This document shows, in pieces, positions 24,613 to 33,609 of a DNA stretch of 64,000 nt. The DNA comes from Pelomonas sp052436255. GTDB taxonomy: Bacteria > Pseudomonadota > Gammaproteobacteria > Burkholderiales > Burkholderiaceae_C. Each line of letters begins with the position of its first letter. The first letter of the stretch is position 1. Below the pieces are notes generated by a model. It was not told the DNA's origin and did no database searches. It saw only the letters and a program-made list of their open reading frames with translations. A program made the position numbers and the translations under genes. Location: assembly GCA_052436255.1 (NCBI GenBank), contig JBQVNP010000009.1, positions 1 to 64,000 on the forward strand, written 5' to 3'.

Positions 24613-27095
24613 GCAACTCTCCGAAGGGTTAGGGTTGCGCGATCTTGAACCTCCCTGAGGAGCACGGGAAGCCACAGCCTGGGATCGTTGCCGTGACGGG
24701 CGCGGATCGCGTCCAGCAGCGCCACGTTGTCGGTGGTGGCGGATAGCACGGTGATGAAGTCGTCCAGGCCGGCTAAGTCGAGCTCGCAGATGGCGCTGCC
24801 GTGAGGCTGCTTGACGAGGAAGCGGCGCCCGCCGTGCGAGCCCAGGGATCGGACGATCTCGTATTCGGCCTCACTGAGACCGAAGCCGTCGACGTACTCG
24901 TCGCGGACCGCCTCTGGATTGGCGAGGAAGATCTTCGTCACGCTCTGCTCGATCATCGTGCGACCGATCGGGTGCCGAAGCACGTCGGACGGGCTCTGCG
25001 TGTCGAAGATGCCGAGACCGTTCTGCTTGCGGATGGTCTTCTGTTTCTTCTTGGCGAAGTCGCTGAAGATCTCGTGGTCCAGTGCCTTCCAAAACTCCGA
25101 GATCACGTAGATCAGCCGGCTGCCGTCGACGAGCTCGTCCATGACCTGCAGCAGGTACATCATCACTGGCGTGCGGACCTCGGGCAGGTCCAGGAACTCG
25201 GTGGTGTCGAACCCGATCACGGGCGCGGCTTTCAGGTCGAGGAGCCGGTCGTCGGCCTGGTCGAACACCCAGCCCAGCGCACCCCCGTCGCACCAGCGGC
25301 TGAGCCGCTCGTACAGACTGTTGTCGCCGGCCTTGGGCAGGTTCTGGCGCACCGTCGAGAAGCGGCGCAGCGACGCAGGCATCATGGCGACCGCCCTGAC
25401 TGCGTCCGCGATGGCTCGCTCGTCCGCCGGCATCAAGGGCAGGGCAGTGGAGGTGATGCAGATCTTGATCAGCTGCTCCCAGAACTGGATGCGGCTGGGC
25501 GTTGGTTCGCGCTGCAGCGGATTGCAGCCGGTGGGGCGTCCTGCTTCCAGCGTCAAGTAGTGGCCACCCATCGCGCGGATGGCGATCTCGCAGCCGCGGT
25601 CCAGATCGAAGAGCACCAAGCGCGGCGCCGGCTGCCACTTTCGTGTCAGCGTCAGCAGGAACATTTCCAGCGTGGTCTTGCCTACGCCGGTGGAGCCGAT
25701 GATGAGCGTATTGCCTGGCAGCTTCTTGTCCTCCGAGTCTTCGTCGAGAGGGCTGCTGTGCAGGTTCAAGTAGAACGGCTGGCTTGACGGTGTGCGAAGC
25801 AGCGCCAGGGCTTCGCCCCACGGGTTGCCGCTGCGCTTGCCCTGCGGGAAGTTGTGAGCGCTGGCCAGCGCGGCGAAGGCGCGCGACGACAGCTTGGCGT
25901 CTCTGGGCCGCCATTGCCAGTTCCCGGGCCACTGCGCGAACCATGCGGCATCGGCCACCAGGTCGACCGGCGACATCTGAAGGCTGGTGGACTCGCCGAC
26001 GGCGCCGATGGCTTGTGCAGCCCGCCGTCCGGCGTCCGAGACACTGTCGCCGAACAGGACCAGGGAGTAGTGGTACTCGCCCATGCAGAACTGGCCGTCG
26101 CCTAGTTCGTTGAGTGCGAGGTCCATGTCGGCGATCTGGCTCGCGACGACGTCGTCACTGGCGAGCAGCTGGTCGCGCTGCAGTTCCAGGGCGCGCATCG
26201 CTTCCCGGCGGGGCAGGGGGGAGAAGCTCTGCGTTTCGATGAACTCGCTGGACTCGTACAGCAGGGCGTCGAGGACGCCGGGCTGGACGTCGTCGGCGTA
26301 CTCCTTGATGTCGACGAGTGCGGCATACCGCCGGCTGTCGCCGTAGCGGATCTCCAGCTTGTCGCCGCCGAATGAGAGACGCGACGTGGGCAGCGTCCGG
26401 TAGAGGGGTCCCTTGGCGAACGGGACGGCACGCCACTGGCCGTTGACCAGATAGCCTAGGAACTCGCCGACCTCGGAGTAGCGGCGGCCGCCTTGCTCAC
26501 GCACTCCCAGCAGCTCGGGACCGAACCGGCGCAGAACGCGGCCCACCAGCGCCGAGCGCTCGTCCATGGCCCTGAGTGCTTCGGCCTGAGCCTGCTCGAT
26601 GGACTCGCGGGTCTTGCGGGTCGACTGCAGCGCGCGCCCCACCCGCGACAGCCTGGGACGGTAAACCAAGGTCAGGTAGACCTCGTTGCTCATCAGCCGG
26701 TGCTTCCCGAGCTTGGCTTGGTAGGCCTGCGACAGGTCTTGAGCGAAGCCCGGCGCTTGTGGGTCCTGCAGGGCGTCGCAGACGACACGGTGGAGGCGGT
26801 GGGTCCAGACGGCCCACTGCCCACCGGCCAGGTTGCGCAGCAGGCTGCACAGCGCTTCATGTCGTTCGGCGATCTGGCTCTCGTCGGCGCATTCGAAGGC
26901 AACGCCGCCCAGCCGCCAGACACGGAAGTAGTCGCCACCGCGGGTGATGACGTCGTGGTCGCTGACCAGCGACGAGAAGGGGATGAAGCGGGCCAGCGGG
27001 TTCTCCGTTCGCGCTTGCGCCCAGTGGCGCGGCCTGGCCGTGCTGTGGTCGTGGCGGCGGGCGGCGCCCGCGCGTTCAGACATGCCAGTCATCAC
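24609..27095 (-). CDS. virB4: T4SS ATPase VirB4
   Basis: The 828-residue protein is the largest T4SS ATPase, with a CagE/TrbE/VirB4 N-terminal region and a RecA-like C-terminal half. Walker A is GSTGVGKTTLEMFLL; a Walker B-type strand lies in SRLIYVISEFWKAL. The start overlaps the virB3 end by 20 bp, and a slightly later ATG is possible. Confidence 0.94.
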   Translation of the reverse strand: MMTGMSERAGAARRHDHSTARPRHWAQARTENPLARFIPFSSLVSDHDVITRGGDYFRVWRLGGVAFECADESQIAERHEALCSLLRNLAGGQWAVWTHRLHRVVCDALQDPQAPGFAQDLSQAYQAKLGKHRLMSNEVYLTLVYRPRLSRVGRALQSTRKTRESIEQAQAEALRAMDERSALVGRVLRRFGPELLGVREQGGRRYSEVGEFLGYLVNGQWRAVPFAKGPLYRTLPTSRLSFGGDKLEIRYGDSRRYAALVDIKEYADDVQPGVLDALLYESSEFIETQSFSPLPRREAMRALELQRDQLLASDDVVASQIADMDLALNELGDGQFCMGEYHYSLVLFGDSVSDAGRRAAQAIGAVGESTSLQMSPVDLVADAAWFAQWPGNWQWRPRDAKLSSRAFAALASAHNFPQGKRSGNPWGEALALLRTPSSQPFYLNLHSSPLDEDSEDKKLPGNTLIIGSTGVGKTTLEMFLLTLTRKWQPAPRLVLFDLDRGCEIAIRAMGGHYLTLEAGRPTGCNPLQREPTPSRIQFWEQLIKICITSTALPLMPADERAIADAVRAVAMMPASLRRFSTVRQNLPKAGDNSLYERLSRWCDGGALGWVFDQADDRLLDLKAAPVIGFDTTEFLDLPEVRTPVMMYLLQVMDELVDGSRLIYVISEFWKALDHEIFSDFAKKKQKTIRKQNGLGIFDTQSPSDVLRHPIGRTMIEQSVTKIFLANPEAVRDEYVDGFGLSEAEYEIVRSLGSHGGRRFLVKQPHGSAICELDLAGLDDFITVLSATTDNVALLDAIRARHGNDPRLWLPVLLREVQDRATLTLRRVA

Positions 27096-27408
27096 ATGCT
27101 CCTCGGTACAGCGTGGGGGCGTAGCTGCGGGCTCGCCAGAGCCGATGGTTGCGGTCGTGCAGGCGCAGCTTCATGGCGATGAACATCTGGCGGAAGCGCT
27201 GGTCGTCCTGCGTGGTGACGAAGCGCATCCAGACCAGCGCCGGCCCGATGGCCAGCAGCACACCTAGGGAGAGCCACCAGCTCAGCAGGACGCCACCCCA
27301 CATGGTGAGCAGCATCCCGACGCCGAGCAGCACCACCAGCGGTACGAGCGGGATGCCCAGCTTCATGGCCGGTCGGGTCGCACCCTTGTAGATGGCCTCG
27401 GCTTGCAT
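27076..27408 (-). CDS. virB3: T4SS membrane protein VirB3
   Basis: The 110-residue protein starts IYKGATRPAMKLGIPLVPL, the typical VirB3/TrbD opening, followed by two membrane segments around residues 20-55 and a charged C-terminus. It works with VirB4 in pilus assembly. It sits between virB2 and virB4. Confidence 0.88.
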   Translation of the reverse strand: MQAEAIYKGATRPAMKLGIPLVPLVVLLGVGMLLTMWGGVLLSWWLSLGVLLAIGPALVWMRFVTTQDDQRFRQMFIAMKLRLHDRNHRLWRARSYAPTLYRGACDDWHV

Positions 27409-27423
27409 GACGGGCTCGCTGCG

Positions 27424-27714
27424 TCAGGCGACGATGTAGGTGGCCATGGCGCTGGCGCCGCCGATCAGCGTGGCGCCGATCAGGACGTTGGCGACATCGG
27501 CCAAGCGGGCGCCCTGGAAGATCATCTTGAAGCCGGCCCAGATGATCGCGATGGTGACCACCGCGATCGAAATCGTCACGAGGATGGTATTGACGTTGAC
27601 GACCGTGTCGTTGATCTTGTCGAAGCCCTGGGCTTCGGCGGGGCGGTACGCCATGACGAGTGTTGCCAGCGAGGTCGCGGCGCAGCGACGCTTGAGTTGT
27701 CCGAGTCGGCTCAT
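27424..27714 (-). CDS. virB2: T4SS major pilin VirB2
   Basis: The 96-residue protein has a long cationic signal region ending near AEAQG and two hydrophobic helices (ILVTISIAVVTIAIIWAGF and VLIGATLIGGASAMATYIV), as in TrbC/VirB2 pilins. The ATG overlaps the virB1 stop by 4 bp. Confidence 0.88.
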   Translation of the reverse strand: MSRLGQLKRRCAATSLATLVMAYRPAEAQGFDKINDTVVNVNTILVTISIAVVTIAIIWAGFKMIFQGARLADVANVLIGATLIGGASAMATYIVA

Positions 27715-28211
27715 GACTTTTCCTTTGGAAGGGCTGGGGGGAGTGGCAGCTGCGCGCTGGTCGCCGCCTGGACGACCCGTTGCACGTAGCCGTGCTGGAA
27801 ACCGGTGGAGAAGTCGCCGCTGTAGTAGCAGGACAGGGCCTGCCGGAGCGCTTGTTGGTGGCGTTGGCCTGCGGACCGCGAGCGGTCGAAGCAGTCGGTC
27901 AGCACGACCTGCATCGCGGTCAGGTTCGAGCAGGGGTCGAACGCGCTCTGCAACGTCAGACCCAGCCGCGCGAAGTTGCGGACATTGATCTGGCCCAGCC
28001 CGACACTGAAGTTCCAGCCGCCGGACTGCAGCGCAGTCGCGGTGGCCAGGGCCTCGAGACGGCTGCGGGGTTGTCGTTCGAGCTCACCACCGACCACGCC
28101 TATGGCCCACGGGTTGAACGAGCTTTCGGTGGCGACAAGCGCCCTTGCCGTGTCGGCGTGCACGTGAGGTGCGCACGTCAAGACCAGCGAGAGGAAGGCT
28201 GCAGGTTCCAT
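27711..28211 (-). CDS. virB1: T4SS lytic transglycosylase VirB1
   Basis: The 166-residue protein has a lysozyme-like fold signature: catalytic Glu in ATESSFNPWAIGVV, followed by FSVGLGQINVRNF. It would open the peptidoglycan for the secretion channel. The N-terminus is only weakly hydrophobic, so export may use an unusual signal or a different start. Confidence 0.88.
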   Translation of the reverse strand: MEPAAFLSLVLTCAPHVHADTARALVATESSFNPWAIGVVGGELERQPRSRLEALATATALQSGGWNFSVGLGQINVRNFARLGLTLQSAFDPCSNLTAMQVVLTDCFDRSRSAGQRHQQALRQALSCYYSGDFSTGFQHGYVQRVVQAATSAQLPLPPALPKEKS

Positions 28212-28218
28212 GTCGACC

Positions 28219-28854
28219 TCAGCGAACCGGGTCCGCTGGGACCGCAGGACGCGAGGCCAACCAAGCGGCGTAATCCGCGTCGAACCTTGAGTCCCAGGAG
28301 CCGAGCTGCGACTTGGCAGATGGGCTGAAGTCGGTGACAGCGTCGCCAGCCATCGACCACCAGGTGCGAGCGAACGGTTCGCCGTTGACGGTCACAGAGA
28401 TTGCACCGTCGTAGTCGCATGTGTAGACCGGGCCATGTGGTCCATCCCATGTCCGGGTGTATTGAGGCGGGCAGAAAAACGGAGCGGCGGACCAGCTGTG
28501 CGTCGCAGCGTTGCTGCCGCTGGCCATGCCGCAGGTCGGAAAGGCCTTACCCCTGGCCAGGTCGCGGAAGAGCTGACGAATCGGCGGCACGCACTGCGGA
28601 ACCGCGCGCCAGCTGGGGGCGGCAAGGCACAGCAGCACGACGCACCCGTCAACGGCGCTGGCCGGCAGAGGTGCCGTCAGCAGGGCTGTCCCGAGCACGA
28701 CGAGGCTCGTCACGTTCGTCGTAGCGCTGGATCGGCGCTTCTGATCCGCGTTGACGCCGCTGCGCTGCGGGGTCGATCTCGATACGGCTTTGATCACGGT
28801 TGACCTCTCTGCTCGTGCCCCTTCGAGGGGCAGTTGCGGCTCGTTGAGAGCCAT
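28219..28854 (-). CDS. Exported Cys-rich protein upstream of virB1
   Basis: The 211-residue ORF has a hydrophobic segment near residues 48-68 (TSLVVLGTALLTAPLPASA) that looks like a signal peptide. This hints that the true start is internal, for example a GTG about 20 codons in. The mature part has several cysteines (VDGCVVLLCLAAPSW, FPTCGMASG, FFCPP). Proteins with this VDGCVVLLCLA block are recurrent beside virB operons, but no function is known to me. It lies 7 bp from virB1 and probably opens the operon. The 211 bp between it and the LuxR gene hold no gene I can support. Confidence 0.6.
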   Translation of the reverse strand: MALNEPQLPLEGARAERSTVIKAVSRSTPQRSGVNADQKRRSSATTNVTSLVVLGTALLTAPLPASAVDGCVVLLCLAAPSWRAVPQCVPPIRQLFRDLARGKAFPTCGMASGSNAATHSWSAAPFFCPPQYTRTWDGPHGPVYTCDYDGAISVTVNGEPFARTWWSMAGDAVTDFSPSAKSQLGSWDSRFDADYAAWLASRPAVPADPVR

Positions 28855-29065
28855 GAGGTCAATCTAGAAACTGAACGCTATTGGTCCTTGCCGGCATTTG
28901 GGGATGCGTTCCAGCACGTTCGCTGAAGGGTCAGGGCTTGCGTGCGCACGCGCGGACCGCCCGCCTGCTGGAGCAGCAGCGGGAGAAAGGCGCGCATGGA
29001 TGAGCAGCGCGGTTGTGCTGCCTTGAAGGCCCTTGGGTGGGCTTGCAGCTGACTCTGTCAGCCGA

Positions 29066-29851
29066 TCAGGTGCCGAGCACGCCATACAGGCGTGCGATCC
29101 GCGCTGCGGTCCGGCGGTCGGGTGCATCGAGCTTCGCGCTCAGTCGCTGGAACCTGGAGTCGACGGTCTTGGCCTCGATGTTCAGCTCCGCGCCGATCAT
29201 CTTGCTGGTGTGCCCAGCTTCCTCGTGGCGCAGCAGCGCAATCTCGTCGGCGGTGATACCGGACTTCGCGACGAGCTCACTGGCGATGTTGCGCAACAGC
29301 CAGCGGTTCAGTTCTGTCGCAAGCGCCCTGGCCACGATGCGGAAGAGGATCTGAGCCACGCCGTCGAAGAATCCGAAGTTGTGTGAGCCAATGGTCAAAA
29401 CGGCGATTCGAGACAAACCTGCCGGGCTGGGCGCGGGCACCACGACCGATGACGCGAACCCCAGCCTGGCAGACACGTTCACGAACCCAGTCTCGTCAGG
29501 GCGTACATCCAGTTCCGTGCCGCAGATGGGCTCCGAGTGGAGGCGCGCGTGCCTCAGCCACGGATCGTGGTCGTGCCAGCCGCCCTTCGTGTACTCGGTG
29601 GCCCACATGGGGTCGCAGGCCAAGAGAGATCGATGTGACGTCCTAGTCGCGTCATCCTTGATGACGCTGAGGAACACTCCGGCATCGGCACCCATGAGCT
29701 TAAGTACGTGGCGGAACTGGTCAACGGCTGCCTCTGCATCGTCTGCATCGCCCAGGGCAGGGAGCAGATCAAGGATCCGCGCGGCGTACTCTGGCTCGCG
29801 AGTCAACGTCGCGGCGCTGAACAGGTCATCGATCGCCATCAAATGCTTCAT
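29066..29851 (-). CDS. LuxR-family regulator with autoinducer-binding-like domain
   Basis: With the start at 29851 the protein has 261 residues. The N-terminal part shows WATEYTKGGWHDHDPW, resembling the W-x3-Y...D-P ligand-pocket pattern of acyl-homoserine-lactone receptors. The C-terminal helix-turn-helix reads ITADEIALLRHEEAGHTSKM followed by the IEAKTVDSRFQRL recognition helix. The ORF could begin at 29962, but those residues lack domain similarity. It probably controls the virB operon, like TraR on Ti plasmids. No luxI-type synthase is in the window. Confidence 0.72.
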   Translation of the reverse strand: MKHLMAIDDLFSAATLTREPEYAARILDLLPALGDADDAEAAVDQFRHVLKLMGADAGVFLSVIKDDATRTSHRSLLACDPMWATEYTKGGWHDHDPWLRHARLHSEPICGTELDVRPDETGFVNVSARLGFASSVVVPAPSPAGLSRIAVLTIGSHNFGFFDGVAQILFRIVARALATELNRWLLRNIASELVAKSGITADEIALLRHEEAGHTSKMIGAELNIEAKTVDSRFQRLSAKLDAPDRRTAARIARLYGVLGT

Positions 29852-30272
29852 GGCCTTCTCGACGTAGTTGCGCGTGAAGCTGGGGGTTACCAAAACGCAG
29901 CGGGTCGGTGTCGCACCATCGATCGAAGCCGCCGACATCGTCGAAGACCATCGTCTGCGCAACGCGTAGCCCTGCTGCAGGCCAGTGACGGCGCTCGACC
30001 ATCAGACCTTTCGCGATTCTGATGACAGCGAACGCCAAGGTTCCGTCGGCTGACGTGATGATGCGGCCCGCACCGCCCGCCGCTCGACGCGTGAGGGCGG
30101 AGCGCCATGCGGCGACGGAGTGCCGATGTCTTTGAGCCTGCAAGGCGAACCGCTTGGCGCCAAGCGGCCTGGCTGGCTGGTCTATTGGATCGAGCTGCTT
30201 TGCCGTCGTAGGCAGCGGTTCGCTTGCTGACGTCGATTGCTGATCGGCGCTGTCGCTCGTTGTCGAGTCCAT
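29826..30272 (-). CDS. Unrecognised small protein upstream of the LuxR gene
   Basis: The 148-residue ORF overlaps the LuxR start by 26 bp in another frame. Its middle (TRRAAGGAGRIITSADGTLA, then LRVAQTMVFDDVGGFDRWCD) looks like a folded domain; the first 40 residues are low-complexity. I know no family. The overlap suggests coupled expression with the LuxR gene. Confidence 0.45.
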   Translation of the reverse strand: MDSTTSDSADQQSTSASEPLPTTAKQLDPIDQPARPLGAKRFALQAQRHRHSVAAWRSALTRRAAGGAGRIITSADGTLAFAVIRIAKGLMVERRHWPAAGLRVAQTMVFDDVGGFDRWCDTDPLRFGNPQLHAQLRREGHEAFDGDR

Positions 30273-30670
30273 CCCTTGCTCCGGTAGCTACGGAAGCAGG
30301 GGGCGCTCCTAGGGAGCGTTCTGTTCCGCGTATTGCAAGCCCGAACACATTGCAGACTGTTGCCGTCCGCATGTCTAGGGACGTGATTGCAGGCAGTTAC
30401 ATCGTTGCAGCAGCGTCCGTTTGTCCGATTGCGTCCCAGGTCGTTGTGGCGACCGAACAATTGCATCGTTGCTGACGGAATTCGTACAAGGGGAGACCAA
30501 GCGTCTGTATGTTCGGTCGCGGCGTTTTCTGCTCGCTCATCCGTCCGGTGATGTCCTGATTCAGCCGAACGAAAGCACTTTTACGAATGGTTGCCATGCT
30601 GTGCCTAACGTGATGACGAATGTGATTCCATGGGCATCTTTCGCCAGTCGTTTGGCGACAGGAGAGGCTG
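30273..30670. other. Gene-poor 400-bp region
   Basis: Only short, unconvincing reading frames occur here. It separates the leftward regulator genes from a rightward small gene, so it should hold divergent promoters. It is also a plausible place for an origin of transfer, but I found no inverted repeat or nic-site motif to support that. Confidence 0.3.
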
Positions 30671-30973
30671 ATGTTTGTGCTTGTCCGCCGAGAGCCGAAA
30701 CCCGACGCGTCTTACTGGCCGGGAAGGCGGTTGCTGGCTGCCGTTGACGCCGTGGTTTGGCCATTTGGGCTGGCGATGCTGGTGGCATTGACGCCGGCCA
30801 CTGAAGGCTTGGTGCGGCCTGCGCTTGCGGTCGCTACGTTTTGGGCGTTGTTGCGCCTGTGCGGTGCGGTTCTGGCCAATGAACGCTACCGCTTCACGAC
30901 TTGGTGGTTCGCGCGACTCGTAGCTCTTTTGCTTCTGGTCGGGGCCGTGATGAAGCTGGTGATGCCAGCATAG
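30671..30973 (+). CDS. Small membrane protein
   Basis: The 100-residue protein has two or three hydrophobic segments (AVVWPFGLAMLVALT, PALAVATFWALLRLCGAVL and LVALLLLVGAVMKLVM). The start is preceded by GACAGGAGAGG, a good ribosome binding site. I do not recognise the family. It faces the AlpA-type gene, with stops 22 bp apart. Confidence 0.55.
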   Translation: MFVLVRREPKPDASYWPGRRLLAAVDAVVWPFGLAMLVALTPATEGLVRPALAVATFWALLRLCGAVLANERYRFTTWWFARLVALLLLVGAVMKLVMPA

Positions 30974-30995
30974 GCCGGCCTCTGGGAGCGACGGG

Positions 30996-31271
30996 CTAGT
31001 GAGTGGCCTTCGGGCGCGCTGCGAGCCATGCGTCGATGTCTGCCTTGCGCCAGCCGATCGCACGCGGGGCCAACTGCACGGCGCAGGGAAACAGGCCCTG
31101 GTTCATCAGGCGATAAATGGTTGAGCGGCCCAGTCCCGTGCGCTGCCGCACGATGGGCAACCGCTGGGTGTCTGCTGGATCGGCTTCGATGCCGGATGCG
31201 CGGAGGATGAACTGCACGACGTTGCTCCGATGGACAGATTGAACCCAATCTAGGTCAGAGGTGTTCGTCAA
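30996..31271 (-). CDS. AlpA-type phage/element regulator
   Basis: The 91-residue protein ends in an AlpA/excisionase-like helix-turn-helix: RLPIVRQRTGLGRSTIYRLM followed by the wing AIGWRKADIDAWLAARP. Such proteins control integration or excision genes of prophages and integrative elements. Its presence supports the view that the T4SS region is part of an integrative element. No integrase is adjacent. Confidence 0.8.
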   Translation of the reverse strand: MTNTSDLDWVQSVHRSNVVQFILRASGIEADPADTQRLPIVRQRTGLGRSTIYRLMNQGLFPCAVQLAPRAIGWRKADIDAWLAARPKATH

Positions 31272-31365
31272 AGACTTCTGGATTCACCGTAGTGATGCGG
31301 CGCAGACAACGGCTTGGCTCGCTTCGCCGCGCCTTGGCCAGCATCAACGTCCGGCGCCCGAAGGC

Positions 31366-31653
31366 CGTCGACTCTTCGCCGGCAGCCAGCGCGCCGGCAA
31401 GCGGGCTGCGGCCATCATGAGCCTGCTGCACTCGGCGCGCATCAACGGGCACGACCCCTACGTATATCTCCGCGATGTACTGGAGCGCTTGCCGCTGCAG
31501 CCGGCCAGCGGGATCGACGAGCTCCTGCCGCACCGCTGGTCACCATCGAGCTGAGATCTAGCGGGGTGAGGCGCAAATTCCCATCCCCGCTGTCAGGACT
31601 GGGAATCTGCACCGTGCCCCGGACTGCAACCGTCAAGGTGTGTTCGGCGGACG
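31366..31653 (+). pseudogene. IS66 remnant: TnpC C-terminus plus element end
   Basis: From 31366 the + strand reads RRLFAGSQRAGKRAAAIMSL, then GHDPYVYLRDVLERLP and IDELLPHRW, stopping at 31554. This is the C-terminus of an IS66 TnpC and matches the intact TnpC at 33610-35157, but from a different, more diverged copy. About 70 bp later GTCAAGGTGTGTTCGGCGGA looks like its terminal region. Everything upstream in the gene is missing. Confidence 0.75.
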
Positions 31654-31667
31654 CATACGTTTGGCGG

Positions 31668-31898
31668 ACGCCTACCTCCAGTTGGCTCAATCAGGTCGAA
31701 CGCTTCTTCGCCATCATTACGGACAAGGCGATCCGACGTGGCTCGTTGACCAGCGTGAAGAAGCTGACGAAGTAGATTGACAGCTTCGTCAACCAGTACA
31801 ACAAGAACTGCAAGCCCTTCACCTGGACGGCCACCGCCGGCTCAATCCTCGCCAAGCTTGCGCGCCTCTGCGGACGAATTACTGGGGCAGGCCACTAG
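31668..31898 (+). pseudogene. IS630-family transposase remnant with in-frame stop
   Basis: The frame reads PTSSWLNQVERFFAIITDKA, the C-terminal DDE block of IS630 transposases with its Glu. A TAG at 31773-31775 interrupts it, and the same frame continues with IDSFVNQYNKNCKPFTWTAT to a second stop at 31896-31898. The first two catalytic Asp residues are absent, so it is dead. It abuts the IS66 remnant, which suggests nested insertion or deletion. Confidence 0.78.
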
Positions 31899-31956
31899 CT
31901 CGGCTGACACGCGAACCAGATTGCTCCTTCTGACGGGGCGTCAGCCCAGCTCTCTC

Positions 31957-33285
31957 TTAAAGCCTCAGCGCCTCTTCAAGTTGTCTGGGGCTTATCTTCA
32001 GGACCTTGTCCGTCTTCTCGACCCTGAACCACCTCTGGGTGTTGTCCGCATTGATCACGATTGGCTTGCTTCCATCCACTTGCTGCACATGCAGCTTGAA
32101 GTAGGACAGACGCTCGGGTAGGTTCAGAACGATGTCACTGCCCCAAGTGACTGGCGCCGCGGGCGAGGTTTCCACCTTCTGAGTGGTTACCGTTGTGGCT
32201 TCGGTCCAATTGACATTGCCTCCCAGCCAAGCCCGCGCATCGTAGAAGGCCTTCTTGCCTCCTGAGAACGGGATTGTCGGTCCGCAATCGCCCTTGTTCT
32301 TCAGCGTGGACTGCATCCGAAATCCAGCTGGCGTGAAGTCCAACGGACCCGCCATGCTCCTCTCTGCATTGCCGGAGGTCTCATGAAACGAGACTGAGCC
32401 AGGAACGATTGAATAGCCAGGGCCGTGCTGGACTGAATAGTTCAGCGAGTAGTCGCGCTGTCCGGTGCAATGTGGGTTGCCCGAGTCAAACACAGCGCTC
32501 GCGGGTTTCGTCTGCTGTGCGTCGGTGGCATAGCCTACTTCCAACGTATAGGTTCCCAAAGTCGGCGGGACGGCGATGACGAGGCTCCTGTAGTTCTTCT
32601 TGGGCTCGTAGTCACGAAAGACATTCTTGATGCGTTCCCAGAACTCCTTGCGGTCCGCGACCACCAGGCTTCCTGCGACATTCTTGAAAGAGTCGCTCGT
32701 CTTGAACAAATTTGCCGGGCAATGGAAAGCCAATGCCGTGTCGGTTTGTGACGCCAACGTGCAAGCTTGCCGCTCCATCTCTAGAGTAGCCGGTCCATAA
32801 CCTAGGAAGTTTCCTTCGACGACGATGCGTACCGGAGCCGCAGTCGTTGGCGATAGGAAGTGGTCGGGGCGGATGTTGGTTATGCGAGGGCTCTTCTCTG
32901 CTAAAGGCAGTCGAGCGACCGCACTTTCCACATCCTTGGCAATCTTGTTGGCTTCGGCCAGCGACGCGGTTGCAGCGCGCTTGGCCTCTGCAATTGTGTT
33001 CTCCGCGCCCTTGAACAGATTCTGTTGCTGCTTGTCCAGGTCCTTGAACGTCTTATCTTGAATGGTCAAGGCAGCGTGCTCCAGCTCGCTTATCGTCACC
33101 AAGAGATGCTGCCGAATTTGAAAGCTGTTGATGCTCGCCGACTGGCTCAGTTGGTGAATCACATCTTGCGCAGTTGATCTCAACTGCTCGACCATCGAGC
33201 CGACGGCAGCGTCCGCGCCGATGGCACCCTGCGCATGACATGCGCTTGCTACAAACAGGCTAATCGCAACTGACGCAAGTTTCAT
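31957..33285 (-). CDS. Exported orphan protein between two IS66 scars
   Basis: The 442-residue protein starts at 33285 (MKLASVAISLFVASACHAQG, a clean signal peptide) behind an AGGGAG site; the upstream ATG at 33327 would spoil this. Residues 30-140 are helical and rich in Gln/Ala/Glu, probably coiled coil; the remainder looks beta-rich. I do not recognise it. Base composition is lower in G+C than neighbours. IS66 fragments in the same orientation lie on both sides, so it may have arrived as cargo. Confidence 0.65.
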   Translation of the reverse strand: MKLASVAISLFVASACHAQGAIGADAAVGSMVEQLRSTAQDVIHQLSQSASINSFQIRQHLLVTISELEHAALTIQDKTFKDLDKQQQNLFKGAENTIAEAKRAATASLAEANKIAKDVESAVARLPLAEKSPRITNIRPDHFLSPTTAAPVRIVVEGNFLGYGPATLEMERQACTLASQTDTALAFHCPANLFKTSDSFKNVAGSLVVADRKEFWERIKNVFRDYEPKKNYRSLVIAVPPTLGTYTLEVGYATDAQQTKPASAVFDSGNPHCTGQRDYSLNYSVQHGPGYSIVPGSVSFHETSGNAERSMAGPLDFTPAGFRMQSTLKNKGDCGPTIPFSGGKKAFYDARAWLGGNVNWTEATTVTTQKVETSPAAPVTWGSDIVLNLPERLSYFKLHVQQVDGSKPIVINADNTQRWFRVEKTDKVLKISPRQLEEALRL

Positions 33286-33344
33286 TTTTGGCTCCCTGTT
33301 GGAAGGTTTGGAGCCTATGGAGAGCATCAGAAGGCGTCATCCTC

Positions 33345-33463
33345 ACGTTTTGGGAGGAGCCAGCCGCATCGACGAGCTCCTGACGCACCGCTGGTCGCCA
33401 TCCTTTTGAAAGCCCTTGCCGCTCGGGCCTGACTGTCAAGATGTGTTCGGCAGACGCACACGT
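33345..33463 (+). pseudogene. Second IS66 remnant (TnpC tail and end)
   Basis: The + strand reads ASRIDELLTHRWSPSF and stops at about 33408, matching the last residues of IS66 TnpC. About 30 bp later GTCAAGATGTGTTCGGCAGA closely matches the corresponding end at about 31626. Both scars share orientation and flank the exported protein gene. Confidence 0.6.
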
Positions 33464-33609
33464 CCATCGTCGATGGCGGCTTCATGCAGCAGCGGCGGGT
33501 TGAGGCGCTGCGTCTCAGACCTGCGTCGCCAGCATCCGCTGAGGCTCAAAGTACGTCAACGGAGGGTAAGCAGCCAGCGAACACATGTTGACCGCTGCAG
33601 AGCGTTCGG

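Noticed and set aside
30273..30670. Origin of transfer near the T4SS
   Set aside because: The location is plausible, but I found no inverted repeat with nic-like core and no adjacent relaxase.
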